Shown one piece after another: positions 1-5,948 of a stretch of 9,342 nt of DNA. The DNA is from an uncultured Coriobacteriales bacterium (GTDB lineage: Bacteria > Actinomycetota > Coriobacteriia > Coriobacteriales > UMGS124), in assembly GCA_902464015.1 (NCBI GenBank), contig CABQHM010000093.1:1-9342 (forward strand), in the 5' to 3' direction. The translations under genes and the position numbers were made by a program. Positions within the stretch are counted from its first letter, which is position 1, and each line of letters begins with the position of its first letter. Below the pieces are notes generated by a model. That model saw nothing but the letters and a program-made list of their open reading frames with translations. It made no database searches and was not told where the DNA came from.

Positions 1-125
1 CCCCCCCCCCCCGAAAAGACCGCAATATAATCATTCCGAAACGGGTTGATTGGCTTAAAATGTTCGTTTAGCTTGAAACCAAAGTGCAGACAAATGAACG
101 AGTGAGCGAATGACGGGGGGCGAGC
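1..125 (+). promoter_or_regulatory. Upstream region of the signalling operon
   Basis: Non-coding leader before the response regulator. It begins with a run of 12 C (1-12), possibly cut by the window edge. A perfect TATAAT lies at 26-31, and a second -10-like TAAAAT at 56-61. Neither has a clear -35; for the TATAAT box the -35 position falls inside the C-run. CGGGTTGAT (42-50) and TTCGTTTAG (63-71) resemble LytTR half-sites in direct orientation, 12 bp apart. Three imperfect octamers (TGAACGAG, TGAGCGAA, TGACGGGG) follow at 95-118. The G-run at 115-120 is the only Shine-Dalgarno-like sequence before the ATG at 126. That a promoter is present is likely; which box is used is inference. Confidence 0.45.
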
Positions 126-869
126 ATGTATCAGGTTGCAGTTCTTGACGACAACGAACTGTCGGCACACATGATCGCCGAGTTGGCACGCCAGTACACA
201 GACAAAACCGAGCTCGAAGTTCACTGCTTCACGCGCCTGAGCGACTTGACGCGCAGCATGACGCGCGGCCACATGGCATGCGACATCGTCTTCATGGACA
301 TCCAGCTTGCCGAAGACGAGCCCTGCGGCATCGACGCAGTCCGCACGCTCTTCAGCCCGGAAAGCGGCACGCAGGTCATCTACGTCAGCGGCCGCGAAGA
401 CATGCATGCCAAGGTGTACCGTACCAAGCACGTGTCGTTTCTCACCAAGCCCGTCAACAAGGATGACTTCGACGAGGCGCTCGACCGGGCGCTCTCAAAC
501 CTGCAGGAAAATGCCGCAGAACCCATCAGGGTGCACGTCGGCCGCAACGACCGCAAGATTTATCCCCAGGAGGTCGTCTACGTCGAGAGCAAGGGTCGCG
601 TCATCGAGATCCATCTGAGGGCGACCAGGCATGCAGGCGTCAAAGCCGAAGGCGAGGTCATTCGCACGTACATGCAGCTGGGCGAGCTTGGCGAGCTTCT
701 GGGCGAGGGCTTTGCCCGCGTGCACCAAAGCTACCTGGTAAGCCTCGACGACGTCGCGCAGCTCGGCACCCACAACCTCACCCTGTCAGACGGCACGACC
801 GTCCCGGTGAGCCGCAGCCGCTCGGCCGAGGTGCGCGAACTCTTCTTTGACCGAGTCCGCGGCCTGTAG
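126..869 (+). CDS. LytTR-family response regulator (AgrA/ComE-like)
   Basis: Cytoplasmic DNA-binding response regulator of 247 residues, the usual size for the AgrA/ComE group. The receiver domain (about residues 1-125) has the acidic pair D8/D9, phospho-acceptor D58 (motif FMDIQ), S88 and the conserved K108 before a proline, so it should be phosphorylatable. The C-terminal half (about 135-242) is a LytTR DNA-binding domain, shown by VYVESKGR, FARVHQSYLVSLDDV and VPVSRSR. The ATG at 126 is preceded by a G-run (115-120) five bases upstream. It is the first gene of a + strand operon with two kinase-like genes and is their obvious phosphorylation partner. LytTR regulators bind direct repeats; a possible pair sits in its own upstream region, suggesting autoregulation (inference). 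The target genes are not visible. Confidence 0.95.
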   Translation: MYQVAVLDDNELSAHMIAELARQYTDKTELEVHCFTRLSDLTRSMTRGHMACDIVFMDIQLAEDEPCGIDAVRTLFSPESGTQVIYVSGREDMHAKVYRTKHVSFLTKPVNKDDFDEALDRALSNLQENAAEPIRVHVGRNDRKIYPQEVVYVESKGRVIEIHLRATRHAGVKAEGEVIRTYMQLGELGELLGEGFARVHQSYLVSLDDVAQLGTHNLTLSDGTTVPVSRSRSAEVRELFFDRVRGL

Positions 870-892
870 CACGACGAGCCAAGCCTCCATTT

Positions 893-1798
893 ATGAGCGA
901 TTTTCTATCCGCAATCCTTCCCGCCGTTCCTCAGGCGGCACTGATATATGTCCAAGCGACGCTTCTGCCCATGCGGAAGCGCTGGCTGTTTGTGACGATT
1001 GAGGTGCTGCTTTCCTGTGCGGTCCTCTTGATGAGGCTCACGACCACCGGCATCGTCACCGACAGCGTTCACTCCTTCATTTCCCTCACTGCCATGTTTG
1101 TTCTGCCGCCGCTGTTCTACCGGCGCGTAGTCCCTCTCCCCTGGCGACTTGTCGCCACCGCCGTGGCCGTGCTCCTCATGTTCCTGGGCGAGATGGCTTG
1201 CGGTGCGCTGTGGGTGGCAAGCGGCCGCGAATACTCCCAGAGCGCGGTACAATCGGCCCCCCTTCTGATGTCGGTGATCATCCATCTCTTTTTTGTCGCC
1301 GTCATCCTTATCGGAGGACACCTGTTCAGGGCGTTGTTCAGAAAACAGCGAGTTGAGAGACTCGCGTCAAGCGCCGGAGGCGTGCTGCTTTGCGGCCTGC
1401 CCGTATCACAGGCGCTGCTGGTATGGGTGCTCCTCTTCATCATGATGCACGTAAGCGACGCCGGCGATCGCGGCCCCATCCTGACCGCCGCGCTGGTCCT
1501 CATCGCACTTTGCATCGTGAGCGACGCGCTGCTCATTCGCTCGGTCAGCGGATACTGGCGCACCCTGGATGAGCACAAGTACGCGGAGAAACTCGAGCAG
1601 CGCATGCAAGAGCAGCTCGACGGCTTCACGCGCCTCAACGCGCAGATTGCATCCACCGCCCACTTGCGCCACGACATGCGCAACCACTTGCTGGTTCTCA
1701 GCGTCTTTGTCGATCAAGGCGAATTCGAGCAGGCAAGCGCCTACGCCGACGGTGTCCTGGCAGAACTTGAAAAAGTCGACCACGGCGAGGTAGCATGA
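893..1798 (+). CDS. AgrC-like membrane sensor with DHp histidine but no ATPase domain
   Basis: Membrane protein of 301 residues. The first ~215 residues form about six or seven hydrophobic segments (roughly 4-26, 31-48, 60-76, 85-107, 121-148, 161-186, 194-215), as in AgrC-type sensors. A cytoplasmic helix follows and then the phospho-acceptor motif LRHDMRNHLLVL, with candidate H260 and conserved D261 and N264. The second DHp helix (about 276-296) is present, and the protein then stops. There is no N-box, G-box or any HATPase domain, whereas relatives usually have about 130 more residues. The stop overlaps the next gene's start (ATGA, 1795-1798), so translation is probably coupled. The 23-bp gap from the regulator gene has no clear Shine-Dalgarno sequence, and no better in-frame start is visible. 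It probably supplies sensing and the phospho-histidine to a split kinase (inference). Confidence 0.87.
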   Translation: MSDFLSAILPAVPQAALIYVQATLLPMRKRWLFVTIEVLLSCAVLLMRLTTTGIVTDSVHSFISLTAMFVLPPLFYRRVVPLPWRLVATAVAVLLMFLGEMACGALWVASGREYSQSAVQSAPLLMSVIIHLFFVAVILIGGHLFRALFRKQRVERLASSAGGVLLCGLPVSQALLVWVLLFIMMHVSDAGDRGPILTAALVLIALCIVSDALLIRSVSGYWRTLDEHKYAEKLEQRMQEQLDGFTRLNAQIASTAHLRHDMRNHLLVLSVFVDQGEFEQASAYADGVLAELEKVDHGEVA

Positions 1799-2769
1799 GC
1801 ATGCCGACGCCTCGCTTCATCGCCCTCGTCTTCGCAGGCATAATCGCCCTGGGTTTCCTGATCATACAATGCGTGATATGGCATCGCATGCGCGACATGC
1901 CCGTCAAGCGACGCCTCGCCAACATGCTCTACCCCGCGAGCCAGCTGGTCCTCATGCTTTTCGCAATCGGCGGTAGCTGCGTCTTCTCGCTTTCGACCAT
2001 GGCCATCGTAATCGCGTGCCTTTTCGGTTTCGCCGCCATCATATACGACATCGACCTGTTCAAGGTTCTCATCGTGTCCGAGCGCAAGGACATGGCCATC
2101 GCCCGGTCGCGCCAGCTGGAGCAGCAGCTCGCCGCACAGGAGAAGCGCGCCGACGAGCTGACCCGAGAGGTCGTTCGTGCCAGGACGATACAAAAGGCGA
2201 TGTCCGACCAGCTCAAGCAGCTTAAAGAGCACCTTGCCGACAACGACGCCCAAGCGGCGCAGGATCTGCTCGCCCAAGCCACGCAGTCCCTCGCCCCGCG
2301 CAAGGTGCGCTTGTGCGACAACCCCGCCGTGGACGCGCTGCTCGCCTCAAAAGTGTCGCAGTGTGCAGAGCTTGAGATCCCGCTCAAGGTGAACGTCGCG
2401 GTTCCGGAGCTGTCCGACATTCCCGACGCGGAGCTGTGCGCCGTCTTTGCCAACCTCATCGACAATGCGATAAACGCGTCGAAGGAGCTGGTAAAGGGTG
2501 GGCGGCCATGCGCCGGTGAAGAGGCGAAGGAGCCGTTTATCGAGGTAGACGCCATGGTGGCAGCCGGTTATCTCTCGGTGCGCGTGCGCAACGCCTGCCT
2601 GGACCAGCATGCAAAAGCCCGCCACAACCGCAAGCAGCCGCGCAGCATCAACGACGAGCATGGCTGGGGCAAGTCGATTGTGGCCCTCATCGCCCGCCGC
2701 CACGACGGCAGCTTCACCTGCACGGCCGAAAACGGCGTATACCTTGCAAAGGTCACCCTGAAGGCGTAA
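1795..2769 (+). CDS. GHKL ATPase-domain membrane protein lacking the DHp histidine
   Basis: Protein of 324 residues. Three N-terminal hydrophobic segments (about 8-30, 41-66, 67-94) lead into a long charged coiled coil (about 97-165) and a C-terminal GHKL-type ATP-binding domain (about 172-322). Visible ATPase motifs are the N-box FANLIDNAINAS (N220, N224), VRVRNAC (263-268) and the glycine motif EHGWGKSI (288-295). The DHp-like region resembles that of the preceding protein, but the histidine position reads IQKAMSDQL, with K134 in place of His and D138 in place of Asn. It should therefore bind ATP but have no own phospho-acceptor. A start at 1795 (overlapping the upstream stop) or 1801 is possible; GAGG at 1787-1790 serves either. 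It is not a frameshifted tail of its neighbour, since it has its own membrane segments. It likely phosphorylates H260 of the partner in trans (inference). Confidence 0.88.
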   Translation: MSMPTPRFIALVFAGIIALGFLIIQCVIWHRMRDMPVKRRLANMLYPASQLVLMLFAIGGSCVFSLSTMAIVIACLFGFAAIIYDIDLFKVLIVSERKDMAIARSRQLEQQLAAQEKRADELTREVVRARTIQKAMSDQLKQLKEHLADNDAQAAQDLLAQATQSLAPRKVRLCDNPAVDALLASKVSQCAELEIPLKVNVAVPELSDIPDAELCAVFANLIDNAINASKELVKGGRPCAGEEAKEPFIEVDAMVAAGYLSVRVRNACLDQHAKARHNRKQPRSINDEHGWGKSIVALIARRHDGSFTCTAENGVYLAKVTLKA

Positions 2770-2790
2770 GGCAGCGCGGAACCCGCCCGA

Positions 2791-2950
2791 GGTGCCTGAC
2801 CTTGCGCAGGGCGTTCCCGAAGTGGGGCCGTTAGGAAAGCGCATAGCGCTTCAGGGTGCCTGACTTTGCGCAGACGTGCTTCCGAGACGGGACCGTCAGG
2901 AAAGTGCATGACACTTCAAGCCGCCCGGCTTAGCTCAGGCGTGCTTCCAC
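2791..2950. repeat. Degenerate 64/65-bp tandem repeats with hairpin
   Basis: Two full units (2791-2854 and 2855-2919) and a partial third (2920-2950) share GGTGCCTGAC(C/T)TTGCGCAG, a TTCC core and CCGT(T/C)AGGAAAG. Each full unit ends in a small hairpin: AAGCGC-ATA-GCGCTT at 2837-2851 and AAGTG-CATGA-CACTT at 2902-2916. One stem pair changes from C-G to T-A between units, so pairing is kept while sequence drifts. The repeats lie in the 3' untranslated region of the kinase operon, directly before its terminator. The unit length is not a multiple of three, and no convincing gene covers the region. Confidence 0.75.
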
Positions 2951-2962
2951 CCCAAACAAAAC

Positions 2963-3004
2963 AAGGCGAGGCACGCCCGTCATCCAGACACGCCTCGCCT
3001 TTTG
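2963..3004. terminator. Bidirectional intrinsic terminator
   Basis: A perfect 10-bp stem is formed by AAGGCGAGGC (2963-2972) and GCCTCGCCTT (2992-3001), with a loop of 19 bases. On the + strand it runs into CCTTTTG, and on the - strand into CCTTGTTTTG. It lies between the convergent kinase operon and the aminotransferase fusion gene and can end transcription from both sides. Confidence 0.8.
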
Positions 3005-3053
3005 TCAATTCAATACCGTTCATCACCAAGACATGCTTGGCTTCGGGCTTCGC

Positions 3054-4691
3054 TTACTGCCTGTAGTAGGAGAGGAAGTCGGAGAGCTTTGCGATGGCTT
3101 CCTCGAGGACTTCCTGACGGGGCAGGTAGACGATGCGGAAGTGGTCGGGCTCGCCCCAGTTGAAGCCGGTGCCGCAGGTGATGAGCAACTTCTTGTCGTG
3201 CAGCAGGTCGAGCGCGAACTGCTCGTCGTTGGTGATGTTGAAACGCTCGCGGTCGAGCTTAGGGAAGATGTAGAACGCGGCCTTGGGCTTCACGGCCGAG
3301 ACGCCGGGGATCTCGTTGAGCGCCTTCCAGATGTAGTTGCGCTGCTCGTAGACACGGCCGCCGGGCACGATGTAGTCGTTCACGCTCTGGTGTCCGCCGA
3401 GTGCCGTCTGCACGATGGACTGCGCGGGCACGTTGGAGCACAGGCGCATGTTGGAGAGCATGTTGAGACCCTCGATGTAGTCCTTCATGGCGTGCTTGTT
3501 GCCCGAAAGCACCATCCAACCGATGCGGTAGCCGGCGATCATGTGCGACTTGGAGAGGCCCGAGAACGTGACGCAGGGAAGGTCGGGGGCCAGGGAGGCG
3601 ATGGAGATGTGCTCGACACCGTCCATGCACAGGCGGTCGTAGATCTCGTCGGAGAAGATCATGAGCTGGTGGCGACGGGCGATCTCGACGATCTCCTCGA
3701 GCACCTCGCGGGGATAGACGGCACCGGTGGGGTTGTTGGGGTTGATGATGACGATGGCCTTGGTGCGGTCGGTCACCTTCGACTCCATGTCGGCGATGTC
3801 GGGGTACCAATCGACCTGCTCATCGCACACGTAGTGCACAGCCTTGCCGCCGGCCAGCGTGGCGCACGCCGTCCACAGGGGGTAGTCGGGGCTGGGGATG
3901 AGAATCTCGTCGCCGTTCTCGAGCAGCGCCATCATGCTGAGCTGAATGAGCTCGGAGACGCCGTTGCCGGTGTAGATGGTGTCCATGTCCAGGTTGGGCA
4001 GGTGCTTGAGCTGGGCGTACTGCATGATGGCCTTGCGCGCGGAGAACAGGCCGTGGGAGTTGGAGTAGCCCTCGCAGTCGACGAGCTGGCGCGACATGTC
4101 CTGCACGACCTCGTCGGGCGTGCGGAAGCCGAAGGGGGCGGGGTTACCGATGTTGAGCTTGAGCACGTGCGTGCCCGCCTGCTCCATGCGGTTAGCCTCG
4201 TCGACCACGGGGCCGCGGACGTCGTAGAGCACGTGATCGAGCTTGGAAGACTTCTTGAACTGGCGCATGGGGGTTCCTTCCTTGGCGGGACGGGCAAGAG
4301 TTGGGGTGGTGGTACGGGGCTCGGGTAGATCCGAGAGGTCGGGAGCGGGAGGGGCAGACTCGAGGACGTCGCGCTCGGAGCAATCAGCGACGGTGGAATT
4401 CGAGTCCGGCTCACTGGCTAGCTCGGCGGGCAGGTTTGCAGGCTGGGGCGCACAGGGGCCGTCGCGCAGCCAATCAACGTCGACGGCAAGTGCCTCGGCC
4501 AGAAAGTTCAAAATGTCGGCGCGAGGAATCGTCTTGCCGGTGACATACTGGCTCACGTAGCTCTTTCCCAGTTTCACGCCCTGTGCGGCGGCGGCGTTTA
4601 CCAGGTCGACCTGCTTCATACCGCTTGCTTGCATGGCTTCTTTCAGACGCTCGGCAAACGTGGTACCGTCGCCAGAAAGTTCAATTTCCAT
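3054..4691 (-). CDS. XRE-type HTH fused to AlaA-like PLP aminotransferase
   Basis: Protein of 545 residues with two parts. Residues 11-78 form a lambda-repressor/XRE-like helix-turn-helix (SYVSQYVTGKTIPRADILN is the recognition and following helix). A proline- and acid-rich linker spans 80-141. From M142 onward there is a complete class I/II aminotransferase of 404 residues, close to the length of E. coli AlaA. Its motifs are KLNIGNPAPFGF, NPNNPTG (317-323), SDEIYD (347-352) and SGLSKSHMIAGYRIGW, with PLP lysine K381 and phosphate-binding R389. The C-terminal FRIVYLP holds the likely carboxylate-binding arginine. AlaA-type enzymes transfer amino groups between glutamate and pyruvate; the substrate here is inferred. 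The start at 4691 is chosen because AAGGAGG lies six bases upstream; the frame stays open to 5036, without support for a longer start. The upstream operator-like array suggests autoregulation. The layout recalls MocR/PdxR regulators, but those use a GntR-type DNA-binding domain. Confidence 0.9.
   Translation of the reverse strand: MEIELSGDGTTFAERLKEAMQASGMKQVDLVNAAAAQGVKLGKSYVSQYVTGKTIPRADILNFLAEALAVDVDWLRDGPCAPQPANLPAELASEPDSNSTVADCSERDVLESAPPAPDLSDLPEPRTTTPTLARPAKEGTPMRQFKKSSKLDHVLYDVRGPVVDEANRMEQAGTHVLKLNIGNPAPFGFRTPDEVVQDMSRQLVDCEGYSNSHGLFSARKAIMQYAQLKHLPNLDMDTIYTGNGVSELIQLSMMALLENGDEILIPSPDYPLWTACATLAGGKAVHYVCDEQVDWYPDIADMESKVTDRTKAIVIINPNNPTGAVYPREVLEEIVEIARRHQLMIFSDEIYDRLCMDGVEHISIASLAPDLPCVTFSGLSKSHMIAGYRIGWMVLSGNKHAMKDYIEGLNMLSNMRLCSNVPAQSIVQTALGGHQSVNDYIVPGGRVYEQRNYIWKALNEIPGVSAVKPKAAFYIFPKLDRERFNITNDEQFALDLLHDKKLLITCGTGFNWGEPDHFRIVYLPRQEVLEEAIAKLSDFLSYYRQ
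4274..4283 (-). promoter_or_regulatory. Internal ribosome binding site for free aminotransferase
   Basis: On the - strand AAGGAAGGAA is followed by five C and then the ATG at 4268 (M142 of the fusion). That methionine begins MRQFKKSSKL, where stand-alone AlaA proteins normally start, and the downstream part is 404 residues. The purine-rich tract is well spaced for initiation, so a separate aminotransferase could be made from the same message. It may also be a relic of the ancestral unfused gene. Confidence 0.5.
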
Positions 4692-4814
4692 CTCTCGCCT
4701 CCTTCGGTCTAACTCGAAAAGTTCAATTTCGGTGAGAGCGCCGTGGGTGCCCTCACGCAAAAGTTCAATTTCACTGTGGGCAGTATGAACGCTCTGTTTC
4801 AAAAGTTCAATATC
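4676..4814. repeat. Four operator-like sites phased at exactly 42 bp
   Basis: On the + strand GTTCAATTTC occurs at 4679-4688, 4721-4730 and 4763-4772, and GTTCAATATC at 4805-4814. All are preceded by AAA and start 42 bp apart. The roughly 28 bp between copies are not conserved, so these are short sites rather than a duplicated block. The core AAnTTnAAnTT is a pseudo-palindrome. 42 bp equals four turns at 10.5 bp per turn, so all sites face the same side of the helix. Copy 1 overlaps codons 2-5 of the fusion gene, copies 2 and 3 lie in its leader, and copy 4 contains the likely -35. The gene's own HTH domain is the natural candidate ligand (inference). Confidence 0.8.
4782..4810 (-). promoter_or_regulatory. 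Candidate promoter of the HTH-aminotransferase gene
   Basis: Read on the - strand, TTGAAC (4810-4805) and CATACT (4787-4782) are separated by 17 bp. Each matches the sigma-70 consensus at four of six positions. The -35 lies inside operator-like copy 4, and the start point would fall next to copy 3, so a bound regulator would block polymerase. An upstream terminator (4897-4916) supports the need for a separate promoter. Confidence 0.45.
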
Positions 4815-4896
4815 GAGTTCAAAGTAATTCAATCTGCGCCACACAACCACGAAACTGGGAGACCCGGGCAGGTTCAAGTTCCCCATGCGCACAAGA

Positions 4897-4916
4897 AAGG
4901 GCCCCGGAGGGCCCTT
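4897..4916 (-). terminator. Intrinsic terminator of the chaperone gene
   Basis: A perfect 8-bp stem, AAGGGCCC and GGGCCCTT, with a CGGA tetraloop. On the - strand it is followed by TTTCTTGT. It lies about 40 bp beyond the stop of the chaperone gene and should separate the oxidoreductase operon from the HTH-aminotransferase gene. Confidence 0.7.
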
Positions 4917-4954
4917 GAGACGTGCCTTGCATGAATGGCGCCGCAGCCCCTCCC

Positions 4955-5647
4955 CTACACGCCCAGCACGGTGCGGGCGATGCGCAGAAGGGCGGGGTAC
5001 ACAGGCAGCGACGCGCCCTCGTCCACGCGGTCGCACAGCTGGGCCAGCCAGCGGCAGGGATGCTCGGCGGCAAAGTCGTCGGCAGCGTCCTGCAAGGCAA
5101 CGGCGCGCGAGGTCTCTCCTGCCTCCCAGGCGTCCACCTCGTCACGCGCGAGAATGGCCAGGAAGTTCAGCTCGATGGCGATGTGGTCGGGCAGGTCCAC
5201 GAACTCGGCGGGCATGTCGTAGCCGGCCGCCTTGTACGCCGCGCGCACGTCGAACTCGTCCTGCGTCCTAAGCCTGCCGCCCTCGCCGTCGGCGCGGGCG
5301 CTGGCATAGTAGCTCTCGTAGGGAGGCGCGATGAGCTTGAGCGGACCCACGAACAGGCGGTTGTACTCAACCTCGAGCTTCAGGCGCAGCTCGTCGTCGG
5401 ACAGGCCGTGGTTCTCGGCGCCGAACTCGGCAAGCAGCCTCAACGACTGCATGAGGTTCATGGAAGCCTCGCCGCTCACCACAGAGCCGAGCTTGCCCAC
5501 AAGCGCCCCCGACTTCAGGCTGGCGGCCAGCTCGGCCGTGGGGCGCAGCAGACCCTGTGCGAGCGTTCCCCACAGGATGGCCGTCGAGGCGGCGCATGCC
5601 CCTTCCACGCGTGCATCCAGTGTCTCGTTGACGTCCCTGCCGGCCAT
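4955..5647 (-). CDS. TorD/DmsD-family redox enzyme maturation chaperone
   Basis: Cytoplasmic, all-helical protein of 230 residues, typical for the TorD/DmsD/NarJ group. These chaperones bind the twin-arginine signal of molybdopterin enzymes and hold back export until the cofactor is inserted. Family signatures are LEVEYNRLFVGP (91-102), APPYESYY (107-114), DLPDHIAIELNFLAIL (151-166, the most diagnostic stretch) and HPCRWLAQLCDRV (196-208). The ATG at 5647 has GGAAGGGAG six bases upstream. It lies downstream of, and in the same direction as, a Tat-exported molybdopterin oxidoreductase and its ferredoxin subunit, which is the probable client. A gap of 301 bp with a strong GC hairpin separates it from the ferredoxin gene, so its expression may be lower than or partly uncoupled from theirs. 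No cysteine cluster or membrane segment is seen. Confidence 0.9.
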   Translation of the reverse strand: MAGRDVNETLDARVEGACAASTAILWGTLAQGLLRPTAELAASLKSGALVGKLGSVVSGEASMNLMQSLRLLAEFGAENHGLSDDELRLKLEVEYNRLFVGPLKLIAPPYESYYASARADGEGGRLRTQDEFDVRAAYKAAGYDMPAEFVDLPDHIAIELNFLAILARDEVDAWEAGETSRAVALQDAADDFAAEHPCRWLAQLCDRVDEGASLPVYPALLRIARTVLGV

Positions 5648-5682
5648 CGCCGTCTCCCTTCCGTGGTGCCCACTCCGTCAAA

Positions 5683-5724
5683 GGGGCGGGGCCATGCCCC
5701 ATCCAACCAGGCACGCCCCGCCCC
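5683..5724 (-). terminator. Strong GC hairpin between ferredoxin and chaperone genes
   Basis: GGGGCGGGGC (5683-5692) pairs perfectly with GCCCCGCCCC (5715-5724) around a 22-base loop. On the - strand the stem is followed by only TTTGACGG, which is a weak U-tract. It may be an attenuator, a partial or factor-assisted terminator, or a 3' stabiliser that sets the oxidoreductase-to-chaperone ratio. It ends about 35 bp before the chaperone start codon. Confidence 0.5.
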
Positions 5725-5740
5725 CGCATAGCTTTGGACC

Positions 5741-5940
5741 TCGCGGCGCGGGATTCCGGCGCGGCATCGAAACCGCCCCACACCCCACCCCGCACACGCT
5801 CTCAACTCTCGCGGCGCGGGATTCCGACGCGGCATTGAAGCCGCCTCACACCCCGCCCGCGCGCAACTCTCAGAACTCGCGGCGCGGGGCGTGCCTGCGG
5901 CAATGCCTGCCGCCCCACACCCCGCCCGCGCGCTCAACGA
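5741..5940. repeat. Three 68-bp tandem repeats with conserved stem
   Basis: Units start at 5741, 5809 and 5877, exactly 68 bp apart. Each opens with TCGCGGCGCGGG and later carries CCACACCCC(G/A)CCC or a close variant. Each has a hairpin at the same offset: GCGG/CCGC (5761-5776), GCGGC/GCCGC (5829-5844) and GCGGCA/TGCCGC (5897-5913), with different loops. The third unit diverges most in its first half. The array fills most of the 301-bp gap between the ferredoxin and chaperone genes. I see no gene on either strand there. Confidence 0.75.
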
Positions 5941-5948
5941 GCTAGATA

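Noticed and set aside
893..2769. The two kinase-like genes as one kinase broken by a frameshift
   Set aside because: The second gene has its own three membrane segments and its own DHp-like helix, so joining the frames would not restore a normal kinase.
2866..3066. Short + strand frame of 66 residues across the repeats and terminator
   Set aside because: It spans the tandem repeats and an intrinsic terminator, shows no ribosome binding site or domain, and is unlikely to be a gene.
3033..4328. Long + strand open frame opposite the aminotransferase
   Set aside because: Its composition is the usual antisense shadow of a GC-rich gene (rich in Val, Gly, Asp, His), and the - strand frame has complete family motifs.
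4692..5036. N-terminal extension of the HTH-aminotransferase frame, containing EIEL-type 14-residue repeats
   Set aside because: The frame is open, but AAGGAGG lies six bases before the ATG at 4691, a terminator (4897-4916) lies inside the extension, and the repeat is conserved only in its DNA core.
5741..5940. CRISPR array in the repeat-rich gap
   Set aside because: There are only three diverging units with no clean repeat/spacer pattern and no cas genes nearby.
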